A stretch of DNA of 64,000 nucleotides from Zoogloea sp021286885. GTDB lineage: Bacteria > Pseudomonadota > Gammaproteobacteria > Burkholderiales > Rhodocyclaceae. Both the position numbers and the translations under genes were made by a program. The first letter of the stretch is position 1. Every line of letters starts with the position of its first letter. The notes under the pieces are model-generated. The model searched no databases. It was not told the origin of the DNA and saw only the letters and a program-made list of their open reading frames with translations. Below are positions 32,848 to 41,530 of the stretch, piece after piece. Location of the stretch: assembly GCF_041915215.1 (NCBI RefSeq), contig NZ_JAYSBV010000004.1; one strand, written 5' to 3'.

Positions 32848-33779
32848 GCAGCCCTCGTCAGTTCAAGAGTGGATTCAACACCTGCGGCATCGGCCAGGGC
32901 TCCGCCCAGCAGACTGCCTTCGATACGCTTGGTCATGCCGGCCAGCACCTTGCCGGGACCGCATTCGAACACATGGGTGCAGCCCTGCTGCGCCATGGCG
33001 CGCACGGATTCGATCCAGCGCACCGGGGAGTAGGCCTGACGCACCAGCGCGTCCTTGATCCGGGCCGGATCGGTTTCGATGGCCACGTCAACGTTGTTCA
33101 GCACGGCGATGGTCGGCACCTTGATTTCCAGGGTGGCCAGACGCTCGGCCAGACGCTCGGCGGCCGGCTTCATCAGGGCGCAGTGGAAGGGTGCGCTCAC
33201 CGGCAGCAGCACGCCCCGCTTGGCGCCCCGGGCCTTGGCAGCGGCAATCGCACGCTCCACGGCAGCAGCCGCACCGGCAATCACGATCTGGCCGGGGGAG
33301 TTCAGGTTGGCGGCGGACACCACCTGCCCCTGGGCCGCTTCTTCACAGGCGGCAGCAGCTTCGGCTTCGTCCAGCCCCAGCAGGGCCGCCATGGCGCCCT
33401 CACCAGCCGGCACGGCTTCTTGCATGGCCTGGGCGCGCAGGCGCACCAGCTTCACGGCTTCCTGGAAATCCAGGGCTTCGGCGGCCACCAGGGCGGAGTA
33501 TTCGCCCAGGCTGTGACCAGCCACCAGGGCCGGCTTGGCGCCCCCCTTGGCCAGCCATTCCCGATACACCGCCACGCCGGCGGTCAGCATCAGGGGTTGG
33601 GTATTCACGGTGAGGGCCAGCTGCTCAGCGGGGCCTTCGGCCACCATCTGCCACAGGTCTTGGCCCAGGGCCTCGGAGGCCTCGGCAAAACAGGCGCGGA
33701 TCACTGCGGATTCGCCATAGGCAGCCATCATGCCGACCGACTGGGAACCCTGACCCGGGAACACAAACGCAAACTTCAT
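32844..33779 (-). CDS. fabD: Malonyl-CoA-ACP transacylase
   Basis: FabD moves malonyl from CoA to ACP. FVFPGQGSQSVGM opens the protein, the catalytic serine is in AGHSLGEYSALVAA, and the histidine is in PVSAPFHCALM. It has 311 residues. It lies 54 bases after fabH and overlaps fabG by four bases. Confidence 0.97.
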   Translation of the reverse strand: MKFAFVFPGQGSQSVGMMAAYGESAVIRACFAEASEALGQDLWQMVAEGPAEQLALTVNTQPLMLTAGVAVYREWLAKGGAKPALVAGHSLGEYSALVAAEALDFQEAVKLVRLRAQAMQEAVPAGEGAMAALLGLDEAEAAAACEEAAQGQVVSAANLNSPGQIVIAGAAAAVERAIAAAKARGAKRGVLLPVSAPFHCALMKPAAERLAERLATLEIKVPTIAVLNNVDVAIETDPARIKDALVRQAYSPVRWIESVRAMAQQGCTHVFECGPGKVLAGMTKRIEGSLLGGALADAAGVESTLELTRAA

Positions 33780-33833
33780 TCTTTCTACCTTTCAATGCCG
33801 CTGATTGAACTGCAATCAGAACTCAGAACCGCT

Positions 33834-34799
33834 TCAGAACTGCACCAGGGCCGCGCCCCAGGTGAAGCCGCCGCCCACCCCTTCGAGCAGCAGACGCTGG
33901 CCCCGCTGGATGCGACCATCCCGCACGGCCAGATCCAGGGCCAGGGGAATGGAGGCTGCGGAGGTGTTGCCATGCTGGCCCACGGTGGAGATCACCTTGT
34001 CCATGGACAGGCCCAGGCGCTTGGCCGTGGCTTGCAGGATGCGCACATTGGCTTGGTGGGGAATCAGCCAGTCCACGTCTTCGAGGGCGAGGCCGGCGAT
34101 TTCGGTGACTTCCCGAGCCACTTCGCCCAGCACCTTGACCGCAAACTTGAACACCGCCTGACCGTCCATGCGCAGGAAGGGATCGCCGGTCACCTGACCG
34201 CGATTCACCTGCCCGGGCACGCACAGGATCTTGTTGTGGCTGCCGTCCGCATGCAGGGCCGTGGCCAGAATGCCGGGGGCGTCGGAGGCCTCCAGCACCA
34301 CGGCGCCGGCGCCATCACCAAACAGCACGCAGGTGCCCCGGTCGTTCCAGTCGAGGATACGGGAAAACACTTCCGCCCCCACCACCAGCGCCCGCGTGTG
34401 GCTACCGGAACGGATGAACTTTTCGGCGGTGGAGAGCGCGTAGGCAAAACCGGTGCACACGGCCTGCACATCAAAGGCCGGGGCACCGTTGGTGATCCCG
34501 AGCTTGGCCTGGAGTAGCGTGGCCGTGCTGGGGAACACGTAATCGGGGGTGGAGGTGGCGACGATGATCAGGTCGATATCGGCCGGGGTGCAGCCTGCGG
34601 CTTCAATCGCACGCACGCTGGCCTCATAGGCCAGCTGGCTGGAAGTCACATCTTCCGGCGCCAGGTGGCGGGTACGAATCCCGGTACGTTCAGCGATCCA
34701 CTCGTCCGAGGTATCAATCCCCCGGGCGACCAGATCGTTGTTGGAAACCGGCGCTCCGGGCAGGTAACTCCCCGTCCCGGCCACACGTGCATAGATCAT
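33834..34799 (-). CDS. fabH: 3-oxoacyl-ACP synthase III
   Basis: FabH starts fatty-acid chains by condensing acetyl-CoA with malonyl-ACP. Cysteine in DVQAVCTGFAYAL, histidine in LIPHQANVRIL and asparagine in HGNTSAASIPLAL form the catalytic triad. It has 321 residues and overlaps plsX by four bases. Confidence 0.97.
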   Translation of the reverse strand: MIYARVAGTGSYLPGAPVSNNDLVARGIDTSDEWIAERTGIRTRHLAPEDVTSSQLAYEASVRAIEAAGCTPADIDLIIVATSTPDYVFPSTATLLQAKLGITNGAPAFDVQAVCTGFAYALSTAEKFIRSGSHTRALVVGAEVFSRILDWNDRGTCVLFGDGAGAVVLEASDAPGILATALHADGSHNKILCVPGQVNRGQVTGDPFLRMDGQAVFKFAVKVLGEVAREVTEIAGLALEDVDWLIPHQANVRILQATAKRLGLSMDKVISTVGQHGNTSAASIPLALDLAVRDGRIQRGQRLLLEGVGGGFTWGAALVQF

Positions 34800-35809
34800 G
34801 CGGCAGACCTTTCGCGTTCCATACGTTCGCTGATGCGCTCGATCAGGCGGTGGCGCGCTGCTTCAGCCGCCCGCCAGACCGCTTGTTCAAAGGCAAAGAC
34901 ATCGGCAGCACCGTGGCTCTTCACCACCACACCACGCAGGCCCAGCAGGGCCGCGCCGTTGTAGCGGCGGGAATCCACCTTGTGCTTGAAGCCCTTGAGG
35001 GCCGACATGGCAAACACGGCGGCCAGTTTGGTCATCCAGTTGCGGGAGAACTGCTCCCGCAGGAAGGTGGCCAGCATCTGGGCCAGACCTTCGGACGTCT
35101 TGAGGGCCACATTGCCCACAAAGCCGTCGCAGACAACCACATCCACCGTGCCTTTGTAAATGTCATTGCCTTCCACGTTACCGTAGAAGTTGAGGCCGCT
35201 GTTGCGCAACAGCTCGCCCGCCCGCTTGACGGTCTCGTTGCCCTTGATGTCTTCCTCGCCGATGTTGAGCAGGCCCACGCTGGGGCGCTCATTGTGCTCG
35301 ACAGCCGCCACCAGCATCGCCCCCATGATGCCAAACTGGAGCAGATGCTCAGGGGAGCAATCCACGTTGGCACCCAAGTCCAGCACATGGGTCTGGCCTT
35401 TAAGGGTCGGCAGGGTGCTGCAGATCGCGGGGCGATCAATGCCGGGCAGGGTTTTCAAGACAAAGCGGGAAATGGCCATCAGGGCGCCGGTGTTGCCGGC
35501 AGAGACTGCGGCCTGGGCTTCTCCGGATTTCACCAGATCCACCGCGACACGCATGGACGAGTCTTTTTTGTTGCGCATGGCCAGCGCAGGGGCCTCATCC
35601 ATCCCCACCACTTCGGAAGCGGGATGAATGCTCAGCCGGTCACCCAGTTCGGTGACGGACTTGCCCAGATAGGGGTCTATGGCTTCGCGCCGCCCCACAA
35701 GGATGATCCGGGCATCCCGGTCTCCGCGCAGGAAGTCCAGGGCAGCCGGCACGGTCACCGAGGGGCCATGATCGCCCCCCATACAGTCTATTGCCAGGGT
35801 GACAGTCAT
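34796..35809 (-). CDS. plsX: Phosphate acyltransferase PlsX
   Basis: PlsX makes acyl-phosphate from acyl-ACP for phospholipid synthesis by PlsY/PlsC. Family segments include LAIDCMGGDHGPSVTVPAAL, SAGNTGALMAIS and VVCDGFVGNVALKTSEGLA. It has 337 residues. It lies between rpmF and fabH as in most proteobacteria. Confidence 0.96.
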   Translation of the reverse strand: MTVTLAIDCMGGDHGPSVTVPAALDFLRGDRDARIILVGRREAIDPYLGKSVTELGDRLSIHPASEVVGMDEAPALAMRNKKDSSMRVAVDLVKSGEAQAAVSAGNTGALMAISRFVLKTLPGIDRPAICSTLPTLKGQTHVLDLGANVDCSPEHLLQFGIMGAMLVAAVEHNERPSVGLLNIGEEDIKGNETVKRAGELLRNSGLNFYGNVEGNDIYKGTVDVVVCDGFVGNVALKTSEGLAQMLATFLREQFSRNWMTKLAAVFAMSALKGFKHKVDSRRYNGAALLGLRGVVVKSHGAADVFAFEQAVWRAAEAARHRLIERISERMERERSAA

Positions 35810-35888
35810 ACGGCGTCAACAGAAGGGTTCATTTGCAAAAACGGCGCGTGCGCCTACGAGGCGCCGCGCCGCTTGAAGGCTGGGGAAA

Positions 35889-36068
35889 TTACTCGCCCTT
35901 GGCCTTGGCAACCTTTTTGCCGCGGTACACGCCGGACGGGGAAACGTGGTGACGCAGGTGAACTTCACCGGTGGTCGGTTCGACGGCCAGGGGGGGAGCC
36001 ACCAGGAAATCGTGGGAACGGTGCATGCCGCGCTTGGACGGGGACTTTTTGTTCTGTTGAACAGCCAT
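35889..36068 (-). CDS. rpmF: 50S ribosomal protein L32
   Basis: The reading frame from ATG 36068 gives 59 residues beginning MAVQQNKKSPSKRGMHRSHD and ending KKVAKAKGE, the canonical L32 sequence. The zinc-binding cysteines of some L32 versions are absent. It lies 21 bases after yceD, the usual neighbour, so ribosome and membrane synthesis are linked in one transcript. Confidence 0.97.
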   Translation of the reverse strand: MAVQQNKKSPSKRGMHRSHDFLVAPPLAVEPTTGEVHLRHHVSPSGVYRGKKVAKAKGE

Positions 36069-36089
36069 GAAACACTCCTTGAGGAATAC

Positions 36090-36584
36090 CTAAACCTTGC
36101 CGCGCAGGTTACGCAGGACGGCGAAGGGCGAAATATCTTCATCAACGCCGGCACCTGCCGGCGTCTCGCAATTTTCGTGACGGGGCACGATGGGCAGGGC
36201 CAGGATCACTTCATCCTCGATGAGTTCGAGCAGGTTTGTCCTGGCTTCAAGCTCGATGGCATCCGCATCATCGTTTTCCAGCTCGTCTTCCGGGACCTGT
36301 TCGCCAGGGCCCAGCAGCAACAGCCGGTTCTGCACATCGCACGACCATGTCAAAGCCTCAAGACAGCGCTGGCACTGCAACACCAGATCACCCTGGATTT
36401 GCAGATCGACGTAGAGTTTACCCTCGTCGTCACGCTCACCCTGAAACTCAAAAGACAGATTCCCTACCGGTTGCATGAGCGTCGACGCCAGACGGGCGAG
36501 CGCAGCCACAGGCACGGTAGCCTGAAAGTTGCGCTCGTCTCTTGCGAGAGCGCGCAGATCGATAGTGAAGCCTTCTTGCGACAT
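36090..36584 (-). CDS. yceD: YceD/DUF177 family protein
   Basis: This 164-residue protein of the DUF177 family is recognised by LVLQCQRCLEALTW (residues about 69-82) and the acidic C-terminal half, and by its place before rpmF. DUF177 proteins are linked to 23S rRNA accumulation and L32 in plants and bacteria. The ATG at 36584 is only two to four bases from the predicted transcription start, so the mRNA may be leaderless. Confidence 0.92.
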   Translation of the reverse strand: MSQEGFTIDLRALARDERNFQATVPVAALARLASTLMQPVGNLSFEFQGERDDEGKLYVDLQIQGDLVLQCQRCLEALTWSCDVQNRLLLLGPGEQVPEDELENDDADAIELEARTNLLELIEDEVILALPIVPRHENCETPAGAGVDEDISPFAVLRNLRGKV

Positions 36585-36593
36585 AAGCGGCGC

Positions 36594-36622
36594 ATGATAT
36601 TATTTTCGGCTCGCTGTGTCAA
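36594..36622 (-). promoter_or_regulatory. Sigma-70 promoter of the yceD-rpmF-plsX-fab operon
   Basis: On the minus strand TTGACA (36622-36617) and TATCAT (36599-36594) are 17 bases apart. Transcription would begin near 36587, immediately before the yceD start codon. Confidence 0.7.
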
Positions 36623-36708
36623 AACCCGGCTCAAGTCTTTTCAAGACCTTCCGAGCCCGCATCCTCCCACGCTTCTGTTGCGCTTCTGCATGGAGCGCCC
36701 GCCTGCCC

Positions 36709-37284
36709 ATGAAAATCGTGCTCGCTTCCACCTCGGTATATCGCCGGGAACTGCTCCAACGCTTTGGCCTGCCCTTTGAAACCGCCCGTCCCGACATCGA
36801 CGAGAGCCCCCTGCCCGACGAATCCCCCCGGGCCACCGCCGAGCGCCTGGCCATTGAAAAGGCCCGGGCCGTGGCCGACCAGTTTCCGGACGCCCTCATC
36901 ATCGGCAGCGACCAGGTGGCCTACATGGACGAGATGCGCTTCGGCAAGCCCGGTACCGTGGAGCGGGCCGTGGCCCAACTGAGCGCCATGAGCGGCCGCA
37001 GCGTGATCTTCCACACCGCCCTCGCCCTGCTCAATACCCGCACCGGCCAGTACCAGCTTGAAGGCGTGCCCACCGAGGTGCGCTTTCGCACCCTGAGCCA
37101 GGAAGAAATCGTGCGCTATGTAGACAAGGAACGCCCCCTGGATTGCGCCGGCAGCGCCAAGTCCGAAGGCCTCGGGATCACCCTGCTGGACGCCCTGGCC
37201 GGCGAAGACCCCAACGCGCTGGTGGGCCTGCCCCTAATCGCCCTGGCCCGAATGCTGCGCCACGAAGGCGTGGCCCTGCCCTGA
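36709..37284 (+). CDS. maf: Maf/YceF-family nucleotide pyrophosphatase
   Basis: The Maf fold hydrolyses modified nucleoside triphosphates; the YceF branch prefers 7-methyl-GTP. The motif ASTSVYRRELLQRFGLPFE and SDQVAYMDE support YceF-like membership, with GSAKSEGLGITLLDALAGED near the C-terminus. The ATG at 36709 (MKIVLAS) gives 191 residues; upstream in-frame sequence is not family-like. It is divergent from yceD and followed after three bases by the methylase-family gene. Confidence 0.92.
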   Translation: MKIVLASTSVYRRELLQRFGLPFETARPDIDESPLPDESPRATAERLAIEKARAVADQFPDALIIGSDQVAYMDEMRFGKPGTVERAVAQLSAMSGRSVIFHTALALLNTRTGQYQLEGVPTEVRFRTLSQEEIVRYVDKERPLDCAGSAKSEGLGITLLDALAGEDPNALVGLPLIALARMLRHEGVALP

Positions 37285-37287
37285 CCC

Positions 37288-38016
37288 ATGTCCATCATGA
37301 GCACCGGAACCCTGTACCTCCTGCCGGTGAGCCTGGGGCCCGAAGCCCCGCTCACCCTCACCACCCCGGCTGAGGTGGCCGCCCGCGCCGGTCAGCTGGA
37401 TTATTTTGTGGTGGAAAACGCCCGCACGGCCCGGGCCGAGCTCAAACGCTTCGGCCACCCGCGCCCCTTGCGCGAACTGGACATCCGCGAACTCCCCGAA
37501 AAACCCAGCCAGGCAGACCTGGACGGGCTCATCGCCCCCTTGCTGGCGGGCCAGGATGCGGGGCTCATGTCGGAGGCCGGCTGTCCGGCGGTGGCCGACC
37601 CGGGCGCCCTGGTGGTGCGCCGGGCCCACGAAAAAGGCATACGCGTGGTGCCCATGGTGGGCCCCTCCTCCCTGCTGCTGGCCCTGATGGCCTCCGGCCT
37701 CAACGGCCAGAGCTTTGCCTTTCATGGCTATCTGCCGGTGGAAGAAGAACCCCGCAACAAGCGCATCCGCGAACTCGAAAACGAGTCGGCACGCTACGCC
37801 CGCACCCAGCTGTTCATCGAGACGCCCTACCGCAACGAGCGGATGTTCGCCGCCCTGCGGGATACCTGCCAGCCCAATACCCGGCTGTGCATCGCCCGGG
37901 ACCTGACGCTGGAAAGCGAGTGGATCGTCAGCAAGCGGATTGCCGACTGGAAGAAAAGCCCGGCCCCGGAGCTAGGCAAGCGGCCCGCCGTGTTCCTGCT
38001 GCTGTCCGGCAGCTGA
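37288..38016 (+). CDS. SAM-dependent methyltransferase, tetrapyrrole methylase (RsmI-like) family
   Basis: The 242-residue protein has the TP-methylase layout: GTLYLLPVSLG at the start, VVENARTARAELKRFG, GLMSEAGCPAVADPGALVV and PMVGPSSLLLALMASGLNGQSFAFHGYLP. These are the landmarks of RsmI and its paralogues. RsmI proper methylates C1402 of 16S rRNA; this is a shorter paralogue whose substrate is unknown to me. It is probably co-transcribed with maf. A second ATG lies nine bases in. Confidence 0.9.
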   Translation: MSIMSTGTLYLLPVSLGPEAPLTLTTPAEVAARAGQLDYFVVENARTARAELKRFGHPRPLRELDIRELPEKPSQADLDGLIAPLLAGQDAGLMSEAGCPAVADPGALVVRRAHEKGIRVVPMVGPSSLLLALMASGLNGQSFAFHGYLPVEEEPRNKRIRELENESARYARTQLFIETPYRNERMFAALRDTCQPNTRLCIARDLTLESEWIVSKRIADWKKSPAPELGKRPAVFLLLSGS

Positions 38017-38032
38017 CCCGCCTCCCGGCGGG
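38017..38032. terminator. Short GC-rich hairpin between convergent genes
   Basis: CCCGCC, TCCC and GGCGGG directly follow the methylase stop codon and precede the S49 peptidase stop on the other strand. There is no U-tract, so the effect on termination is uncertain. Confidence 0.3.
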
Positions 38033-38045
38033 CGGGGTGGGGGGC

Positions 38046-39047
38046 TCAGCGCAGCCCCACCCGCTCCAGCACCCGGGCGGCGCCCCGGCCCATGCTCTCG
38101 GTCATGCTGGCACCGAAGCGCTGGGCCACCCGCTCGGCCAGGTTTTCCTTGAGGGTGAAGTCTTTCAGGGTTTCTTCCTTGATCACATCCCGGGCCACTG
38201 ATTCCACCGTCCCGTAGTCATCGGCCAAACCGAGCTGCAGGCTGCGCTCCCCGGTCCAGATGAGGCCGGAGAACAGCTCGGGATGTTCCTTTTCCTGCAG
38301 GCGCTCGCCCCGGCCCTGGCGCACCACCGCAATGAACTGGGCGTGGATCTGGCCCAGCATTTCCTTGACGTGCTCCAGCTGACGCGGGGACTGGGGCGAG
38401 AAGGAATCCAGCATCCCCTTGTTTTCACCCGCAGTGAGCAGGCGACGCTCCACCCCCAGCTTGCCCATCAGCCCGGTGAAGCCAAAGCCGTCCATCAGCA
38501 CCCCGATGGAGCCGACCATGCTGGCCTTGTCCACGTAGATCCGGTCGGCGGCCACCGCGATGTAATAGGCGCCCGACGCGCAGGTATCTTCCACCACCGC
38601 ATACACGGGCAGCTCGGGATGGAGCTTGCGCAGGCGGTGGATCTCATCGTTCACCATTCCGGCCTGGACCGGGCTGCCGCCGGGGCTGTTGATGCGCAGC
38701 ACCACGCCCGCCGTGCCCTTGTCCTCAAAGGCCGACTGGAGCGCCCCGATCAGCCGGTCGGCGCTGGCCTCGGTGCCCGAAGCGATTTCGCCCTCCACCG
38801 AGATCAAGGCCGTATGGCGCCCTTCTAGCCCGTCGCTCGCGCCAAAATCCCCCAGCATCCAGAACAAGACGCCCACATAGAAGGCCGTCAGCAGCTTGAA
38901 GAAGATCCCCCAGCGCCGCCGCCGCCGTTGCTCGGTAACAGCATCCAGGGCCAGCTTTTCGAGCACCCGTCGCTCCCAACTGCTCTCGGCGGGGGGCGGG
39001 CTGGCGGGGGGCTGCGGGGTGTTGAGGGGGGCGTGGTCGTCGCTCAT
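38046..39047 (-). CDS. S49-family signal peptide peptidase (SppA-like)
   Basis: This membrane-bound serine protease degrades signal peptides left in the inner membrane. After a basic stretch (RRRRRW) one membrane helix runs from about residue 49 to 68. The catalytic serine is in EDTCASGAYYIAVAAD and the lysine in TAGENKGMLDSFSP. At 333 residues it is the short, single-domain form rather than the duplicated SppA of E. coli. It is the last gene of the rluC-HAD-Rieske-peptidase operon, 59 bases after the Rieske gene. Confidence 0.93.
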   Translation of the reverse strand: MSDDHAPLNTPQPPASPPPAESSWERRVLEKLALDAVTEQRRRRRWGIFFKLLTAFYVGVLFWMLGDFGASDGLEGRHTALISVEGEIASGTEASADRLIGALQSAFEDKGTAGVVLRINSPGGSPVQAGMVNDEIHRLRKLHPELPVYAVVEDTCASGAYYIAVAADRIYVDKASMVGSIGVLMDGFGFTGLMGKLGVERRLLTAGENKGMLDSFSPQSPRQLEHVKEMLGQIHAQFIAVVRQGRGERLQEKEHPELFSGLIWTGERSLQLGLADDYGTVESVARDVIKEETLKDFTLKENLAERVAQRFGASMTESMGRGAARVLERVGLR

Positions 39048-39106
39048 GGAGAGGCTGGGCTAGAAGCCAGGTTAAAAGCTAGGTAAAAACTGGGTTGGTA
39101 AAAATA

Positions 39107-39454
39107 TCAGGCGGGCTGCCAGAACACCTGGCCGTCCTGTTCAAAGACGGTCAGGGGCACCAGCCCGCCGCCATGGCAGGGGCCGGCCACGCAATAACCA
39201 TCCGCAGGCTCGAACAGGGCGCCATGGGTGGCACAGATCAGGTAGCGCTGGTCCGCGTCAAAAAACTGCCCCGGCAGCCAGTCCAGTTCCACCGGACGGT
39301 GGGCGCAGCGGTTCAGGTACGCATGCACCCGCCCCTGGTAACGCACCACAAAGGCCGCCTGCTCACCTTCCGGGCCGGGCACGCCAAAGCGCACCCCGTC
39401 GCCCCCATCCAGCAGGGCGCCCGCCGGGCAGATCAGGCGCGGGTCTGGAGCCAT
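39107..39454 (-). CDS. Rieske [2Fe-2S] protein
   Basis: A 115-residue single-domain ferredoxin has the ligands CAHRP and CATHG that hold a Rieske cluster, as in the small NirD/ferredoxin group of oxygenase partners. The ATG at 39454 (MAPDPRLICPAG) is chosen because the domain begins right after it; the gene overlaps the HAD gene by 22 bases. An electron-transfer role is certain only at the domain level. Rieske genes next to a HAD phosphatase and rluC occur widely in betaproteobacteria. Confidence 0.85.
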   Translation of the reverse strand: MAPDPRLICPAGALLDGGDGVRFGVPGPEGEQAAFVVRYQGRVHAYLNRCAHRPVELDWLPGQFFDADQRYLICATHGALFEPADGYCVAGPCHGGGLVPLTVFEQDGQVFWQPA

Positions 39455-40122
39455 GTGCGCAGGGCCTGGGGCGTGTCGAGGCAAGCCAGAGGCTGCAGGG
39501 CCTTGAGCTGGGAGGCCGGATGGGCGCCAAAGCTGACCGCCAGCGCATCCACGCCGGCGTTGCGCGCCATCTGGAGATCGTGGGTGGTGTCGCCGATCAT
39601 CAGGCATTCGTGGCGATGCACGCCCAGCTCGTCCATCAGCTCCATCAACATGGCCGGATGGGGCTTGGAGAAACACTCATCGGCGCAGCGGGTCGCATGA
39701 AAGTAAGCCCCCAGGCCCGAATGCTGGAGCGCCCGGTTGAGGCCGATGCGGCTCTTGCCGGTGGCCACCGCCAACCAGTGTCCGGCTGCATGCAGCTCGG
39801 CGATCATCTCGTGGGTGCCGGCAAACAGCGCCAGTTCATGATCGGAAGACAGATAGTGATGCCGATAGCGATCCACCATGCGGTGATAATCGGTTTCAGG
39901 CAGCTCGGGCACCGCATGGCGCAGGGCGTCCACCAGCCCCAGCCCAATCACATGGCGGGCCCGCTCGTCGCTGGGTACCGGCAGCCCCAGGTCGGCGCTG
40001 GCCGCCTGGATGGCCCGGGCAATGGCCCCGGCAGAGTCCAGCAGGGTGCCGTCCCAGTCAAAAACGATCAGGGTGTAACGCTTTTGGGGCTTGTTTGGCG
40101 CCACCTGCCGGGGTTCAACCAT
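39433..40122 (-). CDS. HAD-IA family hydrolase (phosphoglycolate phosphatase-like)
   Basis: The haloacid dehalogenase motifs are present: FDWDGTLLDSAGA (nucleophile aspartates), ATGKSR (motif II) with the lysine in SKPHPAML (motif III), and MIGDTTHDLQMA (motif IV). A helical cap lies between motifs I and II. Phosphatase activity on a small sugar phosphate or nucleotide is likely; the substrate is not. ATG at 40122 overlaps the rluC stop by eight bases. The protein has 229 residues. Confidence 0.9.
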   Translation of the reverse strand: MVEPRQVAPNKPQKRYTLIVFDWDGTLLDSAGAIARAIQAASADLGLPVPSDERARHVIGLGLVDALRHAVPELPETDYHRMVDRYRHHYLSSDHELALFAGTHEMIAELHAAGHWLAVATGKSRIGLNRALQHSGLGAYFHATRCADECFSKPHPAMLMELMDELGVHRHECLMIGDTTHDLQMARNAGVDALAVSFGAHPASQLKALQPLACLDTPQALRTWLQTRA

Positions 40123-41071
40123 GTTCCCGCTCCTGATGCTGATCCACCACGCACACAAACGCCTGCAGTTCCGGCGGCAGGGGGGCTTCCAGCTCGATCA
40201 GGCGGTCGGTCAGCGGATGCTGGAAGCCGAGGCGGGCCGCATGCAGGAACATGCGCTTGAGCCCGGCCTTTTCGAGCTGCTTGTTGAGGGCAAAGTCTCC
40301 GTACTTGTCGTCGCCGTAGAGGGGGAAGCCCGCATGGCTCAGATGCACCCGGATCTGATGGGTCCGCCCGGTCTTGAGTTCCACTTCCACCAGGCTGCAT
40401 TCCTTCCAGCGCTGCTGGAGACGCACGATGCTATGGGCGGGCTTGCCCTCGGGGCTCACGCACACCCTGCGCTCGCCGCCTTCGGTCAAAAATTTATACA
40501 GGGGCTGCTTGATGTGCTGGAGCGGATTCATCCAGCGCCCGGCCACCAGGGTCAGGTAGCGCTTGCGCACCTTGCCCTCGCGCATCATGTCGTGGAGCAC
40601 CGTGAGGGCGCTGCGCTTCTTGGCCACGATGAGCAGGCCGGAGGTTTCCCGGTCGAGGCGATGCACCAGCTCCAGAAACTTGGCCTCGGGCCGCTGGCGA
40701 CGCAGCTGCTCGATCACCCCGAAGCTCACTCCGCTCCCCCCATGCACCGCGAGGCCGGCAGGCTTGTCCAGCACCAGCAGGGCCTCGTCCTCGTAAACAA
40801 TCTCGAAGGGCTTGCCCATCGGCACCAGGGCTTCGGCGGGACGCTCGGCCACCCGGATGGGCGGAATACGGACTTCATCACCTTCCTGGAGGCGGTAGGT
40901 CTGATCGACCCGGCGGCTGTTCACCCGCACCTCGCCGCTGCGCAGCACCCGGTAGATGTGGCTCTTGGGCACCCCCTTGCAGCTACGGACCAGGAAGTTG
41001 TCGATACGCTGGCCGTGATGGGCATCGTCGATGCGGATGTGACTGACAGAAGGGGCTTTACTCAAGGGCAT
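40115..41071 (-). CDS. rluC: 23S rRNA pseudouridine synthase RluC
   Basis: RluC-type enzymes convert uridines 955, 2504 and 2580 of 23S rRNA. An N-terminal S4 domain (GQRIDNFLVRSCKGVPKSHIYRVLRSGEVRVN) precedes the catalytic core with the aspartate motif VHRLDRETSGLLIVAKK, then TGRTHQIRVHLSHAGFPLYGD. The ATG at 41071 gives 318 residues. Transcription runs opposite to rne, and RNase E with RluC adjacent and divergent is a well-kept arrangement. Confidence 0.95.
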   Translation of the reverse strand: MPLSKAPSVSHIRIDDAHHGQRIDNFLVRSCKGVPKSHIYRVLRSGEVRVNSRRVDQTYRLQEGDEVRIPPIRVAERPAEALVPMGKPFEIVYEDEALLVLDKPAGLAVHGGSGVSFGVIEQLRRQRPEAKFLELVHRLDRETSGLLIVAKKRSALTVLHDMMREGKVRKRYLTLVAGRWMNPLQHIKQPLYKFLTEGGERRVCVSPEGKPAHSIVRLQQRWKECSLVEVELKTGRTHQIRVHLSHAGFPLYGDDKYGDFALNKQLEKAGLKRMFLHAARLGFQHPLTDRLIELEAPLPPELQAFVCVVDQHQEREHG

Positions 41072-41530
41072 CTTTTTGAAATATACTGACGAGCGGTTTT
41101 TCGGTCCGGTTGCGTAGCGCCCGCCCATGAATGTTGCACCGTTGTGACAACACCGGCCAGCGCCCGACCCCCAGAGCGTCAGACAGAACGTCCAGCCTAG
41201 CAGCGCAACCTATCAGCGCGCCCTGCTCGACGAATACCACGCTCCCGAACAGACCAAAGGAAGGTCCATCGCCGGACACGCAAAGGGCGATGGTACTGTA
41301 TTCGACAATAATCTTGTACCTTTTGCGCGCTAGCGCACACGCAGTTTGACGGCCCTGAAGCCAGCGAAAATCGCGGTTCAGGGTGCATAGACGACCCGCC
41401 GCCCACAATTAGTTTGAACTCCCCTCGATGAAGGAAAATCGCGATAACGCCAAACTAAGTGCCTGCCCCTGATACATACGGCAGTGCTGCGGTTCGTCCT
41501 GCCCGTGTGCTGCGCGGGAGACACTGACGA
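41072..41530. other. Divergent rluC/rne control region, rne leader
   Basis: The 459 bases contain no gene. The rne side includes AT-rich stretches and inverted repeats, for example GGTAC...GTACC at 41287-41316 and TGCGC/GCGCA just after it. In E. coli the long rne leader is cut by RNase E itself to hold its level constant; a similar feedback leader is plausible here, but I could not identify the promoters. Confidence 0.4.
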
